Below are positions 42,551 through 53,211 of a stretch of DNA of 64,000 nt, in pieces. The notes under the pieces were generated by a model. It did not search any database. It was not told where the DNA came from and saw nothing but the letters and a program-made list of their open reading frames with translations. Each line of letters starts with the position of its first letter. Position 1 is the first letter of the stretch. The stretch comes from Phragmites australis (lineage: Eukaryota > Streptophyta > Magnoliopsida > Poales > Poaceae): NCBI RefSeq assembly GCF_958298935.1, contig NC_084922.1:47895458-47959457 (forward strand), given 5' to 3'. The position numbers and the translations under genes are program-made.

Positions 42551-42720
42551 TAGGCCGTGTGCTGGATGGTCTGGCTTGGCTTGGAGAGGAAAGAAGTCCA
42601 TATCTATTGGCTCGAGTCATGGGGTGGGCTTCATCGGCTGGGTTAGTGGACCGTACACGGCCCAGTCCTTACTTGGGCCTCCCAAAAGGCAAGAAAAGAC
42701 ACTAGACTCTCATCACAGCA

Positions 42721-43346
42721 CCCGCATCCGGGGAAATTGTCTATATACCACTAATTTAGCTATATTTTGATGAAATATCACTCTGACCCATATTTTATTG
42801 GCACAAATGGTTTCAGGTGTCAGTAAGAAAGATATGATATTCTGTCGAAACACCAATGTAAATAGTACCAACTCACCGAAAACCATGAACACAGCCTTAA
42901 CTGGTAAGCAAGATTGTGCATAAATGGCATCAAAGCATCTGAAAAGAACAAAGATTTCCCTGTCTCATGGCGATTCCATGTCTTGTTCATCCACGGAAAG
43001 CGCCTTCGCAGCAGTTGTTTCAGCCATTTTTGGTTGCGGGTAGAGTGCACCGATGGAGCAAGGTTTTGGGGGGTGGCAAGCAAGGAAGCCCTCTTGCCAT
43101 GCCAACAGAAGATTCCTCGTTACCGGTGGTACTACTAGTATAATCAACAGAGACATGGGTAAGTTGCTTGCCCCGGTTACAAATCAAATGATTCCTTCCT
43201 TGCTCCCCTTTCCCTCCAAAATTCTCACTCCTCTGCTTCTTCTTCCATGTGCCAAGTGCTAATTGCAACACTACTCACCAATTCCACTTCCCTCCTTTGC
43301 TCTCTCTCTTCTTGATTGGTTAGTATTCCTTAGGCCTTGCCAAGAC
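42721..43346. other. Promoter and leader region of the LEA_2 gene
   Basis: No coding region is recognised. Pyrimidine-rich DNA (43190-43320) precedes the start codon at 43347. No confident TATA box was found. Confidence 0.4.
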
Positions 43347-44693
43347 ATGAGCAATCAGCCGGTGGCGCCACAGGCGGGCGGCGAGCCCCCGAGCCGTGCT
43401 CGCGGAGCCAATGCGGCGCCGTCTCAGCCAGGGACAGGCCGCAACCGCAATGCGAGCGTGCAGAGGGAGCGTCAGGCTGTGCCGGGGGTACTGCGCGATG
43501 GCGCTGCCACTAGTGCCGCCATGGCTGCCCACGGGGAGCATGTAGGTCGTGTGCTCTACCTGCAGCCACAGTTCGAGGTAAGACAGGGAACGGGCCACCA
43601 TGAAGCGGAGCAGCCGCCGGGCCACTTCGGCGCCAGGGATGCCCCCCAGTCGACGGCAGGACGACCCAGGCCGTCCTATGTGCCGCGGCCGCAGAAGGGT
43701 CGAGAGCAACCTTACGCTGCACCGCGGCGGCTGGCGATTGAGCAGCCGGAGATCCATGGACCGTATCCGTACGAAGGCGTCCAGGAGGAACGGCAGGGGA
43801 CCCCACCACAGGAACGAGCACTGCCACGCGGTGGCAGCTATGCCGTACCGGGAGGAGCACTGCCACCGGGGAGCAGCCGCCCCAGACCGGGAGGAGCACT
43901 GCTAGGCCGGAGCAGCCTCAAGACCGCAAAGACCATCGAGCGCGTCAGCACGCTGACGACGGCGCCGCCGAGCGGGAGTCCACCACCGCCGCATGCGCAT
44001 GACGCCCATCAGCAGTATCCACAGACGATGCCGTCGTCGGGTAAGAAAATGGAGGAGGGGCAGCCGTCATCGAAGTTCCTCCAGCAGGGGAAGAAGAAGA
44101 AGCAGACGGAGACGGTGGCGTTCTGCTTCACCGCGTGCTGCATCCTCTTCTGGTTTCTGGTGGTCTGCATCGGCCTCGCCATTCTGGTGGTCTACCTCCT
44201 CTACCGCCCGCACCCGCCCCGGCTGCGCGTGACCACTGCGACCCTGAATGCGGGGTATATCGACCAGCTCCCGCCACCCAACGTCGGGCTGGCGCTCAAC
44301 TCCGACCTCTACGTCCTCGCCGCCATCTACAACCCCAACACCAAGATCGACGTGGTGCTACACTACATGCAGCTGGACCTCTACTTCGAGGGCAGACTGA
44401 TCGGGACGCAGGCGGTGTGGCCGGCGCCGCTGCACGAGAGGCCCGGCGACTCCGCGCTCCGGAACGTGCACCTGGTGGTGAGCGAGGTGACCATGACGCG
44501 GGAGGACGTCGCGGTCTGGGAGAACTCCACGACCAAGGGCGGCCTCGTGCAGATGCAGCTCGTCGGCAGGTTCCACGTGCAGCTCAACTTCGGACGCTGG
44601 CTCCCGTTCAGGTACTGGGTGTACCCGAGCTGCTCGCTCTGGCTCGAGCCGCCGCCGGGCGGTGCGCTGCGCCGGGCGCGATGCCGACAATGA
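43347..44693 (+). CDS. NDR1/HIN1-like (NHL) LEA_2 membrane protein
   Basis: A single exon of 448 residues. The first ~250 residues are a Pro/Gln/Arg/Gly-rich, probably disordered cytosolic region. A Lys-rich cluster (GKKKKQTETVAF) leads into one membrane helix (about 257-283, FLVVCIGLAILVVYLLY), and an extracytosolic LEA_2 domain follows (PPRLRVTTATLNAGYI, LAAIYNPNTKIDVVLHY, MQLVGRFHVQLN). Proteins of this type sit in the plasma membrane and are linked to defence and stress; this member's role is unknown. The long N-terminal region is larger than in small NHL proteins. ATG 43347 (MSNQPVAPQ) was chosen over the in-frame upstream start because the upstream residues look like translated leader. 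The N-terminal region has three GGALPPGSSRP-like repeats (about 43840-43915). Confidence 0.85.
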   Translation: MSNQPVAPQAGGEPPSRARGANAAPSQPGTGRNRNASVQRERQAVPGVLRDGAATSAAMAAHGEHVGRVLYLQPQFEVRQGTGHHEAEQPPGHFGARDAPQSTAGRPRPSYVPRPQKGREQPYAAPRRLAIEQPEIHGPYPYEGVQEERQGTPPQERALPRGGSYAVPGGALPPGSSRPRPGGALLGRSSLKTAKTIERVSTLTTAPPSGSPPPPHAHDAHQQYPQTMPSSGKKMEEGQPSSKFLQQGKKKKQTETVAFCFTACCILFWFLVVCIGLAILVVYLLYRPHPPRLRVTTATLNAGYIDQLPPPNVGLALNSDLYVLAAIYNPNTKIDVVLHYMQLDLYFEGRLIGTQAVWPAPLHERPGDSALRNVHLVVSEVTMTREDVAVWENSTTKGGLVQMQLVGRFHVQLNFGRWLPFRYWVYPSCSLWLEPPPGGALRRARCRQ

Positions 44694-46180
44694 TTTCTCC
44701 TCTCAATTATCACTAGGGTTGCATCTGATCGATTGCGTCGTGCATGCTTGTTTCAATTTAGAACTAGACCAATTCGTGTATTACCGTTTTAAGTTATTTT
44801 TGACTGAAAAAAATTGGTTATTGCAATTTTTTTGTGAATCGAATGTATCAGGATCGAGTCAGTGACAAATGTGTCTGGAAAAATCAGCCAGTAGCCTGGA
44901 CAAAGAAACAAGTAAATCCACCCACACTGATCGTCTATCGTGAGTTAGTGACTTGTGTACACCTAAATTGCACAGATGCCTTGTGAAGTGAAGGCTGTGA
45001 ATTTGCTTGTCGAATTACCAAACGAGAGATACCTCCCTTGTCCCTCCAAAATTCGCACGCACAGCTCTGCGCAACCTTGCACTCTTGACCAATGACCACC
45101 GACCCCCCTCGTCTCCCTCCGTTCCCGCCCTTCCCTGTTCCACCTTGCTCGTCTATCTCTCGCCATTCTCCTCGTGGAAGGCACGAGCCCGCCAGCACCA
45201 CTCGCTAGCAGCTCGCCAGCACGCCAACCATGTCCGACCATCGTGCAACTCTCAGGCACGAGCCGAACCACCAACGGATCGCCAGCGCGAGGGAAACGTC
45301 CAGGGGTCCAGGGCAGCCAGTGCGAGCATGTGACGGCTAGATATGAACTATGTCAAGCACTATGTCATGGCAGGCAAAATGCAAAATACCAAGGAACAAG
45401 GACCATATTGTGACAGCTTATATTCAGAATTGTACAAAGAAAAAAATGATTGATGACAGCTGTTACAAAATCTGATTGATAATAACTCCATGACAACATT
45501 GTGGGTACTATCATAATTCATAACAGAAATCAGTGGTACGCCCAGGAAACAACACGAGTAATTGCAGAGGCCATTGGGAAATGTTACTAAACGGGAAGAA
45601 ACGTCAAGGTTATTGTTTTATGATACACAATTGAATTTCATAGCAGCACAACAACTGAATTCTCCTTATGGTCAACAAAGGGTTAGGATAAGGATGACCT
45701 CTACTGGGTGGAGAATTGGAAGCAGGACCTGCAAGTACCTGGCTTATCTGCTGACAAGCTTTGCATGAACAGGAATACTAGTTCCCCTGGCTTGTCAACC
45801 AGAGCATAAACAGGAACGCCTTCCAATCCTTCGACAACCACTTTCAAGCAGAAGCATCGCATTGCTCCTGCAAACATTGAGAAGTCTATCTTCAAATGTT
45901 CTGTGCAGGCCCAGTAAATTATCTTGCGTAGCATTTTTCAAACATTTCGTCAAATGCCTCGTCTAGCTTTCATGATGAATTGACACAGCTAGAGGATATG
46001 TTACTTTGGAAACTCTCGCACTATAGTCTTTCCTATGTCTACTCTCGCTAAATAATCCAACTCCTGCAGATGGGGGATATATCATATTTGGAGACATCAG
46101 AAAGAACAAAAGTAACAGTAGCATAGATGAGGTTATTGATCCTCTACCTTATTATTAACTTTCCTTTGTCTGTGTAGAAT
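44694..46180. other. 3' region of the LEA_2 gene and intergenic DNA; possible exon relic at 45740-45870 minus
   Basis: About 300 bp of probable 3' UTR is followed by DNA with no firm gene. On the minus strand, 45740-45870 reads MRCFCLKVVVEGLEGVPVY and ALVDKPGELVFL with an AG just before it. This looks like an exon, but I do not recognise the family. Confidence 0.35.
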
Positions 46181-46772
46181 GCTATTTTGTCACCCATATA
46201 TATATATATATATATACACATATGTCAAAAAAATGAATAAAAAAAAAGAGAGCGCAACCCGGCCTCTCCTTCTCTGGCCTGGGCCGGTTTTCCTCAACCT
46301 GCTCCCCCCCCCCCTCCCGCTCTCTCCTTCCCCCTCTCCTTTCTCTTTTCCTTTTCAGCCCAAGCCGGCCCGAGCTGCCCTCTTCTTTTCTTCCCTCACC
46401 GGCCCGGCTACCTCCTTCTCCCGCACCACGCTGAGCCGGCTCAGGCCGCCTATGCCTGCGCCTGAGCCGCTCTCTCCTCCCCCCCCCCCCCCGCTCTTTG
46501 CTCCCTGGGCCGAAACACCCGAGCGTGCCGCCCCGGCCACGCTCGCGCCGTGCCTGAGCCGCTCGCCCTTCTCCTGCTCGCGCCGCCACCTCTCCCGCGT
46601 GTAGTGAGCGCCCTTCTTTCCTCTCTCCCTCTCTGAGCAGTGGACCACTGCCGCCGGATTGGTTTCCCCTAACCGATTCGTCCTCATCCCCAACCGGATT
46701 CTACCGGGATTCTCTCCCTAATCCCAATCGAGCTCGTGTTTATCTCCTCTCGTGGGAGCCCCGTGCCGCCTC

Positions 46773-46780
46773 TATAAAAG
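46773..46780 (+). promoter_or_regulatory. TATA box of putative LTR
   Basis: TATAAAAG follows GCCGCCTC and precedes a purine-rich stretch. The context resembles the core promoter of grass LTRs. Confidence 0.5.
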
Positions 46781-47884
46781 TAGGGAGGGGGTGCCCGAGA
46801 GAAGGGGATAGAATTTTGGGGGGAGAACACGTGGGAGCCCTACCACTTGGCGCCGCCACCTCACCGCTACCTTGCGCCGTCGCCCTTGTGCTCTGCCGAA
46901 GCCTTGAAGGGCGCCGCCCCTACTGCTTCCCCATCATTGATCAGAACATGCTGTTGATTCGTCTCGATCGCCACCATGACGTCGACCCAAGGTGAGCCCT
47001 GGCCGTAGCTTCCCCTACCTCCTCTCTTTGTGCTCATGCCCAGCTGTGCCGTTGTAGCCGGTGCTCCGGCCGTGCCTTTGTGCTTCCTCCCTTCTGCTCT
47101 GTGATGTCTGGCCATCGAGCCGTGTGTGTGCCTATGAGTCACGCTACTATGTTGCTCTTGCTTGTCCCCGGCCTTCGCGTCGGTGTGCTTGTGCTCTATC
47201 TGTCAGTTGCTGTGTTAGGGAGGATGGTCGACGTTGCACCATGCTCAGTTGACCACTGGCCATCGCCAAGTCGGCGAGCCTCTGACAGTGTCGTTGTCGC
47301 ACTAGAGTGTTCTTTCTGTGCCCGTGTGTGTGCTGTCATGCTGTTTTGTTTAGCCCGGCCGCGCCGGAGTTTTCTCCATGTGCCCGTGCATGTGCCGCCT
47401 TGCTACTATTAGCCCGGCTGCGCTGGTGTGTCCTCTCTGTCTAGTGAGTTGTTGTGATGCTTCCTTCTGTTGATAGTTTGGTCTGGTCTTGGTAATCTTG
47501 GTTGGTAGACTCTGTTGGTTGGCATGCTTGTGTGGCTAGCCGGACGCTGCTGTTGCTATCAGTTGCCCGTTGTTGGTTTTATGATCTATTGCCAGCATGA
47601 TGATATTGAGCTAAGATGATGCTAATACAGAGGGGGGGGGGGCTATGGTAATCATATTACTGCTCTTGATGTTTATATTGCCTATGGCTACTTCACTGAA
47701 TGCACCCTTTGCAGAAAGGATTCCCTTTTGCCTCTTCTGCGGGATGGTGGAAGTTATGTTGTGGCTCGTTGTTACCTGCTTGCTGCTTCCCTTCTTGATC
47801 ATTTTGATATTGGTGCTCAGTTGGTGGTTGCCATGAGTTATGATGAAACAGATGATGTTTAATAAAATCCACGGGCTACTATTG

Positions 47885-48120
47885 CCGAAGGCCTTTGTGG
47901 CTGTCCTAGTGATTTCCTTCTCGTTTTTGTGACTTGGTGCTTGGCCGGTGATGCTAAAACTGAGGCCAGACCGCTCACTGTGGCTCGTGATCACCCTTGC
48001 CTTTGTGGCTTACCGCCTTTATGGCTCATCAGAATATGTGCCTTTGCGGCTAGAGCCTTCGTGGCCCACCTCTGTTATCACCCCGCCTTTGTGGCTTTGC
48101 CTGCGTGGCACGTTGCCTTC
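47885..48120. repeat. Cluster of GCCTTTGTGGC-like words
   Basis: GCCTTTGTGGC or close variants (GCCTTTATGGC, GCCTTTGCGGC, GCCTTCGTGGC, GCCTGCGTGGC) occur about eight times within 240 bp at uneven spacing, inside the putative LTR leader. Confidence 0.7.
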
Positions 48121-49297
48121 GATTGGTCGATGAGGACAAATCCGAGGTCCGAAGAGTGAGTTAGTGAGTCAAGCACGACATCAGAGCTCCTAGTTGTGGC
48201 CATGCTGCTGCTTTCGGTAGAAGCTATGCGTCGTGCCGCGCTCCTAGCTCACCTCTTCGTAGAACATACACAATTCTGAGGCCTACGTGGCCGATGATGA
48301 CCAGGATACATAAACAGTCCAAAAGCTCAAGCTAGACTGTTATTCCCGTTCTCTACCGCCTTTTGATTTATAACGCTTACTTTGGTTGATCTTTGTTGCA
48401 TGTGACTACAGCCTTGCAGATTCAGAGACGATATCAATACGACAACCGCCAGCGCAGCTTAATTGGAGGTAGCCTGAGGACGGGCGTAATTAACCGGGGA
48501 GCCTCACGAGGCCACGAGAACCAATACGAAGCAATCATCGGATCATTTTATATAGTCAGATAGCGTGTGCGTTGTGGAGTAAAAATGTATATTGAAAGAA
48601 ACTGTACTTTATGATTTCGATACGAATGAATAAAGTTTACATGTTATTCGATCATTGCATTCTCCTTTCCTTCGTATACACTGCATATACTGGCACACCC
48701 GCAAATATTCATACTCAAAGTAATACAAATTCGAATGGCATGTTTCGAATCCGTGAAACAAAATGGCACGCCTGGTGGGATATGGTTCTCCTCCCATCTT
48801 TGTTGCGCTGCGCTGGTCGTCAAGATGGTCTCCTGAGTCTACAAGTACTGCTTGCAAAGAAATCATCGGGAAAATACTAACCAAGAGACGATGTGGCTGC
48901 AGGTGGATTCATCCCTGCCCGCAACTCGATTCCCACGATCCTGCAGTTCGGAACACTCCCGCCGATGGTCATCGTCCAACACGAGGGTACCATCTACTCC
49001 AAAATGACGAAGGAGCCAGCTCAGACTCTTGTAACAAACATGGATCAAAAGAGAGCCTTTTCACAGATCAAGGATGAGTGCCACAACATTATCGCTGAGA
49101 CCAAAGCTATGCTGGAGGGTTCCCCCCTCGCCGAGAAAACAGAAGCTAAGTTGGTCGTGGCACTGGACACAGTTTGCGATAACTTGCGTCGGAGCGTCAC
49201 CCTTGCTCGTCTAGATGGGAAGGAACGTGCACGCCGAAATTGCCGACGAAAGATCATTAAAGCTCAGAGGCTCCGACAGCAGATCGCTACCCAGTAG

Positions 49298-50282
49298 ACA
49301 TTCATAGCTGTTAGCTACAGAGTGACCTTAACTTGCCATCTCTTAAAGTAAACACTAGAAAACTTGTCTGGCCTCAATGCATCAACAAATCCAGCTATTA
49401 ATAAAACTAAGTGCCAACAATAAGGTTTTTGAATTGTTAGAAAATAAGAGACATTTAGTTTTAATTTAATACATAAATAATTCACGAGCAGAAACTGATA
49501 AACTGATATGATCATATCATCAGAGCATAATCTAGATATATATACGAAAGCACAATATATGACTAGATCTACTATACTCAAAATTATGAATCACAGAAAA
49601 TAAAATACGAGTAACATATTTTTTACGTATTGATCCTATATTGTGAAGGTTGCTGAAGATGTTGGTTACACTTTGTTGACGACATGATCAATCCTGCTAA
49701 TGACGCGTTGAATTTGTTGATGATGACAGTCGGCAGCGCCTGAGCAACTAAAAAACGAGCCGTGGTGAAGAACTTAAGCAGTCGCGTGGAGCGCTTCCTA
49801 AAAAACTTATTCGCTATCTCTCGGTGCAAGATCTCAAAAGCGAGGGTTTTAGATATATGCTCTCCCGTTCATCGTTGCACGCTAACATTTGGATGGAATA
49901 AACTACAACGATTGCACAACCAAAAGAGAAAAAGACAAAACCTAACTCTTATATAGACTCACGTAAAAGAACATTCTCAATTTTAAAGCTAATCTCAATT
50001 AACAGTCTATTATGTATGTATACCTAATAAGATAGAGTCCTTACATATATAGATAGAAAAGCTCCACCTCTACCTCTATTAAAAATATGGTGAGCCTCAA
50101 CATGACCACCTCTCCATAATATGACCACCTCTCTGTATTATATGTGCCGGCCCCGATAATTCTAACATCAACACCATCATCCCTGGAAGATTTTAAGTTT
50201 AACACTTCATCCCTAAGAAAGCATCAAAGGTTTATAATTACACATGTAACTCATGCAACGGAAGTGCGGAACACTGGCACAC
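49298..50282. other. AT-rich intergenic DNA, no gene recognised
   Basis: No known protein similarity on either strand. The missing downstream exons of the INTS9 fragment were looked for here and not found. Confidence 0.45.
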
Positions 50283-52737
50283 CTCAAGACTGAGTTGCGA
50301 CACAGCAAAGAGTCTGTTTCATCCATTGCATGCTCATTCAGTTTCTCATTATCCTCATCCATGTAGTTCAAAGATGAGAGATCCGAAAACAAAATCACAT
50401 CATTTTCCTTCAGAGAGCTGTAATAAAAATCTAATGCATGAGCGGACACAAATACTGAGCTTGGCAGGTAGGTAATACTAGCTCTTGGACCTTTTATTGT
50501 CCAGGCACAATTGCCAAGTTCCAGGCCTGAACTAGATGCCTTCAACATCAAGATGCCATTGAAGAAAACCTCCTCACTGTATTTGACAGTCTGGATTTTC
50601 TGCATGCATTCTTCTATGTTTGCTGGACTGCCAAGTAGATGTAATATAATTAAGTCAAGAAAAACCATGATAATAAAGCAATGATATGAACTAGTGATCA
50701 CGTCATTGAATAGTGAATCTTCTAGACAGTCAATTTTCCAATCTCATAGATTTTTTTGCAGGAGGTAAACAGCTACATTTCTATGCAACTAACATACTAG
50801 GCATATGGAAGCATGTGGATCCCAAAGTGGCGAAGACCAAAATAATGGCCCAAGACTAAGATTGACTGGGGTGCAAACATAATCAGTTGAAAATGATGGG
50901 ATCAGATTCGCATTCACATTTTAAAAATCAAATCTGGATTTAATTCAAGTAACACTTAAATTAAAAAATGAGTCAGGTGTTACCAACTTGCCATATATAC
51001 ATACACATCAAATTTCAGTATCTATTAATATTTCTTGAAATTTTCGACTTTGCTACCTGTCTAGTAAAAACATACAAGTTCCACAAAATTTATGCCAGCA
51101 GGCAATAATATTAAGCTAACGTTAGGTCTTCTATTGTTTTGCTGTGAATTGAGTATAATTTGGACAGGCCATGAATTCAATGGATATTTTTATTAAAAAA
51201 TAAGTACACTTTTGACTGATATATGATGGACTGCATTTATCTTTTCTGTTTACTGATATTATTTCATTAAAATCGAATTCCGGTATGAGTATCACCCTCA
51301 GATCAGGCTCGAATTCACATCTGATAGAAAAATATTGCTTGAATGACAAAATTCCTTACCAACACATATCGCATTGGATTAAGCTGATACGATGGTTGGA
51401 TATTATTCACTCCTATCACACTCCTAAGATTAACAAACTTTAATTAACCATTTTCAGTTATATTAAAGGTTAAGGAAACATATGCACTTTATCTTAAGCT
51501 TTCCGGCATATCAATTGTTTTGCAGGAAGAAAAGTTGTTGATGTGCAATTCAGCAGGCATATGACTCTGCAACGGACCTGTATAGAGGCATCAGGGAAGT
51601 AAATTCCTTTCGCTCATCTTCAATCACTGCCTTCTGCAACATTGACAGGAGTTCATTGAGTTTCTCCCCTTCCATCCACTTGGGTGACCCGTCCGTATCT
51701 GGCCCGTAGTACCTCACAAACTCATGGTGCAACTCTACCAGCTCCCCCATCATTAACTTTCCAATCCTCGCTGCTACCTCTGTCACATAAACCACCCATA
51801 CAGAACAATAAATAACTGCAAGATAGTTAAGTTCTCATCTCATATAACACTTTACACTGAGCATCATATATCTATATACCTTTCTATTCATACAGGAGAA
51901 ACATGTTCCCATTCTTATTTTAAGAGAAAAAGACACAAGTCCAAATGTTCCCACCAATATATTTCATTTCGTGCCTTACGGCCTAGCACCTATCAATAAA
52001 GGTGATAATGTCAGCAAAGTGGAGTAAAGGCCAATGAACATGCCCTTTGTACCCCTGCAGGAGCGAGCTCGTTTTCGTTATTGTTGAAACAACGAACATA
52101 ACTCCATAGATATTAGCAAACTGAAGTAAAAACAAACGAGCAAGTACAAACTATTTGGCTATGCATACAACTGGTTCCTTCTTCCAGATGATCAGAATGT
52201 CCATGGATTACAGAATAAAGCTAATACTTCTACTAAAATTTTAAACATATAACATCTCTAACAAAAAAAAAATGTAATAGCCAGTAAATTCCAAACATAA
52301 TTGAGTTGCAACCTAAACAATTACCTAGTATGCTAGGTAAAGAGGCAAGGGATGCACCTTGGTGTTTGCGAAGCCAGGGAGCCGGGTGAGGAAGGGGAGT
52401 CCAAGCATCCCCGTCGCGGACGACACGAGCAACGGAGTCCACGCCGCCTGCTTTGGCGGCGACCAGTAGCGCGGCACCGCGCGGATGAACCCCCCCCCCC
52501 CCCCCCCCCGCATCACCGGCGAGGGGCACCGGGGAGAAGGTCGATGGGGCAGTCGAGGAGTAGGCGGAGCCCCTCCAGCTCCAGGAGATGGCTCGTCGAC
52601 GAGTGGTAGCTAGCGCCGCCGCCGCCGCTGGTGGACAAGCAGGTCTGCAAGGAGACGCGCACGCTGGGGTCAGAGTCTGAACGTTTAATCAAAGATTGAG
52701 AGAGAAACTTTGGTGCTTAGTTGCTTACCAGCTTCAT
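50283..52737 (-). pseudogene. INTS9: Integrator subunit 9 (INTS9) 5' gene fragment
   Basis: INTS9 is a metallo-beta-lactamase/beta-CASP subunit of the Integrator complex, acting in snRNA 3'-end formation. Four 5' exons are visible on the minus strand: 52729-52737 (MKL), 52358-52644 (TCLSTSGGGG, HLLELEGLRLLLDCPIDL, GLPFLTRLPGFANTK), 51578-51792 (VYVTEVAARIGKLMMGELVE) and 50283-50627 (NIEECMQKIQTVKY, SSGLELGNCAWTIKGPRASI). Lesions: a frame change after CPIDL, a second shift at the C run 52491-52509, and exon 3 preceded by TG instead of AG. The donor after exon 4 is intact, but later exons are absent, so only about a third of the protein remains. A sequencing error could explain the homopolymer shift but not the others. 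Confidence 0.8.
52491..52509. repeat. Run of about 19 C inside the INTS9 fragment
   Basis: The homopolymer lies inside exon 2 and accounts for a change of reading frame across a Gly-rich stretch. Confidence 0.9.
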
Positions 52738-53126
52738 GGCGGCTTGGAGTCAATTGCCGTTGCCGAGGGCCCGAGGCGGCGGCCGAGCTCCCTCGGCGCA
52801 GCAGCGCAATGCCCGGTGGCGGCGAGCGGCGACGTGTCAGTTGGGGCAGAGGCGGCGCGCGACGCCCAAGAAAACAACATGGAGAACGGGTCTTTTTTGG
52901 AGAGTCGAACAAGTTCCGTTTGAGGCATTGGGCCGGAATCCACGCACATCCAAAGACAAACGAGGCTTGTTAAGCTTCTCGGGTTTGTAGATTAATGGGC
53001 TGCTGAAACTAATAATTGTCTGGGCCGGAATCCAGGCGTATGAATTTTTATCTATAAATACATATATATCTCTAAAAGATATATGAGAATCACCCGTATT
53101 CTATTCATCCAGAGCTAGTTATGGAC

Positions 53127-53129
<3 letters not shown>

Positions 53130-53210
<81 letters not shown>
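53130..53210. repeat. Compound (TA)n(GA)n microsatellite
   Basis: About 22 TA units are followed by about 18 GA units. Confidence 0.95.

Positions 53211-53211
<1 letters not shown>

Larger units (their letters stand above)
40030..42720 (-). pseudogene. Duplicated 5' end of an HDT gene, split by a solo LTR and a retroposon
   Basis: Three pieces (about 40030-40121, 41359-41618 and 42551-42720) correspond in order to 38190-38720 around HDT-B exon 1. Shared segments are GGCGATGCACCCTAA, GCACGATCGCAAGCATC, TACACACCCCAGTGCT and the promoter-side AGGCCGTGTG. In this copy the exon-1 equivalent reads AGAGCACTGGGGTGTGTA on the minus strand, so the ATG is lost. No further HDT exons follow. It is a partial tandem duplicate that later received two insertions. 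Confidence 0.75.
46180..49297 (+). mobile_element. Probable LTR-retroelement remnant: LTR, primer site, leader and gag-like frame
   Basis: A TATA box (46773-46780) and a long GC-rich leader lead to a likely LTR end at 48760 (GTGAAACA). Three bases on is TGGCACGCCTGGTGGGAT (48764-48781), a primer-site-like sequence similar to that of the Tat element. A frame from 48893 to 49297 then encodes IPARNSIPTILQFG, MVIVQHEGTIYSKM and a Lys/Arg-rich tail ending in TAG. It has no domain that I can name, and no pol follows. The left LTR boundary, the second LTR and a target duplication were not found, so this is an inference from layout. Confidence 0.45.

Noticed and set aside
46182..46693. Arg/Gly-rich frames on the minus strand
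   Set aside because: They come from pyrimidine-rich low-complexity DNA and show no conserved motif.
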